Of a stretch of 64,000 nucleotides of DNA, positions 62,816 to 64,000 are shown piece by piece. The position numbers and the translations under genes are program-made. Numbering within the stretch: position 1 is the first letter of the stretch; each line of letters opens with the position of its first letter. Origin of the DNA: Oryzias latipes (lineage: Eukaryota > Chordata > Actinopteri > Beloniformes > Adrianichthyidae); assembly GCF_002234675.1 (NCBI RefSeq), contig NC_019860.2, positions 16,298,536 to 16,362,535 of the forward strand, given 5' to 3'. The notes beneath the pieces are model-generated. The model ran no database searches and was not told where the DNA came from. It saw nothing but the letters and a program-made list of their open reading frames with translations.

Positions 62816-64000
62816 GTTTGTGCTACCAAAGCCCACTTTATGCAGCTGTCAGATCGCAACATCCAACTCATTTGTTGACCTAAATGAGAGCCAAAATGCA
62901 AGTTAAGACTCCAGCTCTGCCTTTTCTTCTACTTGAAGTTGGGTTCAATAACTAAAGTCTGTCCCCATTAGGATGAATGTAAAGCAGCCCAACTTAACAA
63001 CAAACATAAATATTCTTTCACTTTTCTACAGTGCGTATTTTTACATTCCGTACTCTTTAATTTAATGATTTTTACTTGGAAGCAAGTCTTTAACTCAATG
63101 CATCTGAATACTGAGGCAGAGTGTAAAGGATCTTACCTCTGGTAGATGAGGCTCTATCATTTATTTTGAACTATAGTTTTAGTCACCTGTTTCTTTATGG
63201 CTCGGCCTTAAGAGACGGCATGAAAATAGAAATTATGATTGTCGTGTATTGTGGCGTATTTCTAAGTTGCATGCTTTTATGACAGGCTTTTTCCACATTT
63301 GGTGAGGTGAATATTTGTGAGGGCAAACCAGTCCACCTGTAATCTTATGATAACATCAAATTCAAATTTCCACTTGTCCTGAAAGCCGCACCCCTCGCTG
63401 CCTATTCCATTTTCTTAATCTACATTTGACATTCTTGAAATAAGCTAGATGTGTTGCAAAAGGGTTCGACAATAGTGTTGCCACAGGTTTACTATAATGT
63501 AGCCAAATTACAATAAAAAAAAATCACACTCATTGCTGTGATTCTGACCCTCTCGGAGCGGATGGTGCACCGAATACCATTAAAAAGTCTTTATATCCAG
63601 TAACAATATTCACAATTAGATTTTGGCAAAAAAAAGTGGCGCAACAACTAAAGTTGGAAACGTTCTGAAGTGGATTTATCTGAATAAGAATTTTAAACCA
63701 GCAGAAGAATTGAACATTGAAGCAGTTGTGTAGGAAGGAGAGGAGAAATGTTCAAGATCTGAGAGAGGCGTTTGAATTTAACAGTCAAGACTTCTTTCGA
63801 TATCTCAAAGAAATTCGATGGGAAGAAGGGAAGGTACAAAAAAAATAATGGGAGGTGCATGCTGGTAAAAGACATCTGAGGTGGTTTCCAAAATGTACAC
63901 TAGTCTTATGTCATGTCAACAAAATGCAAAAGGACAATCCTTTACCACATTGCTGAAATGGAGAGAATTCAAACGGAAAATGTAATCAGTTTCTTTAATA
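62816..64000 (+). other. Collagen intron 16, to window edge
   Basis: No further Gly-X-Y exon or repeat recognised; the gene continues to the right. Confidence 0.5.

Overview
The window is nuclear DNA from a teleost fish. Genes have introns with GT-AG splice sites, intergenic DNA is AT-rich, and the repeats are typical of teleosts: hAT, PIF/Harbinger and IS630/Tc1-like DNA transposons, piggyBac-type MITEs, tRNA-derived SINEs, and Dong/R4-, RTE- and Rex/L2-like LINE remnants. The 205-bp TTAA-flanked MITE reminds me of medaka (Oryzias) sequence, but that is memory, not proof.

Layout. 0.4-2.0 kb holds a decayed IS630/Tc1-like transposon. 2.0-6.1 kb and 13.1-17.5 kb are two copies of a tandem duplication. 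Each carries an intact five-exon SDR gene of the retinol dehydrogenase / 17-beta-HSD6 (SDR9C) type with a 319-residue product; the two proteins differ at five residues. Between them are an hAT element, a Harbinger 5' end, a Dong-like reverse transcriptase remnant and diverged local repeats. 17.5-20.3 kb is intergenic with two adjacent MITEs. 20.3-23.6 kb (minus strand) is the complete ten-exon gene for mitochondrial ATP synthase subunit beta (atp5f1b). An SDR9C gene beside ATP5F1B matches the human 12q13 neighbourhood.

23.6-36 kb is intergenic and repeat-rich: an RTE-like LINE remnant, a composite repeat split by a MITE, an hAT element with a nested candidate solo LTR, another hAT with perfect target duplications, and a SINE. 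36.45 kb to the window end is the 5' part of a collagen XXVIII-like gene on the plus strand: signal peptide exon, one-exon von Willebrand A domain, then at least thirteen small phase-0 exons entering and continuing the Gly-X-Y domain. Its introns are large and full of transposons; the gene runs off the right edge.

The three gene types are functionally unrelated (retinoid/steroid redox, oxidative phosphorylation, extracellular matrix). I see no new defence, RNA or regulatory system. The most notable points are the strict 23-residue module of the collagen exons (each with one Gly-X-Gly break at the same place), a GC-AG intron there, the sharp duplication edge just after the SDR stop codon, a stop-free 81-bp SDR intron, a SINE that dates itself to after the duplication, and a SINE and LINE sharing a 3' tail.
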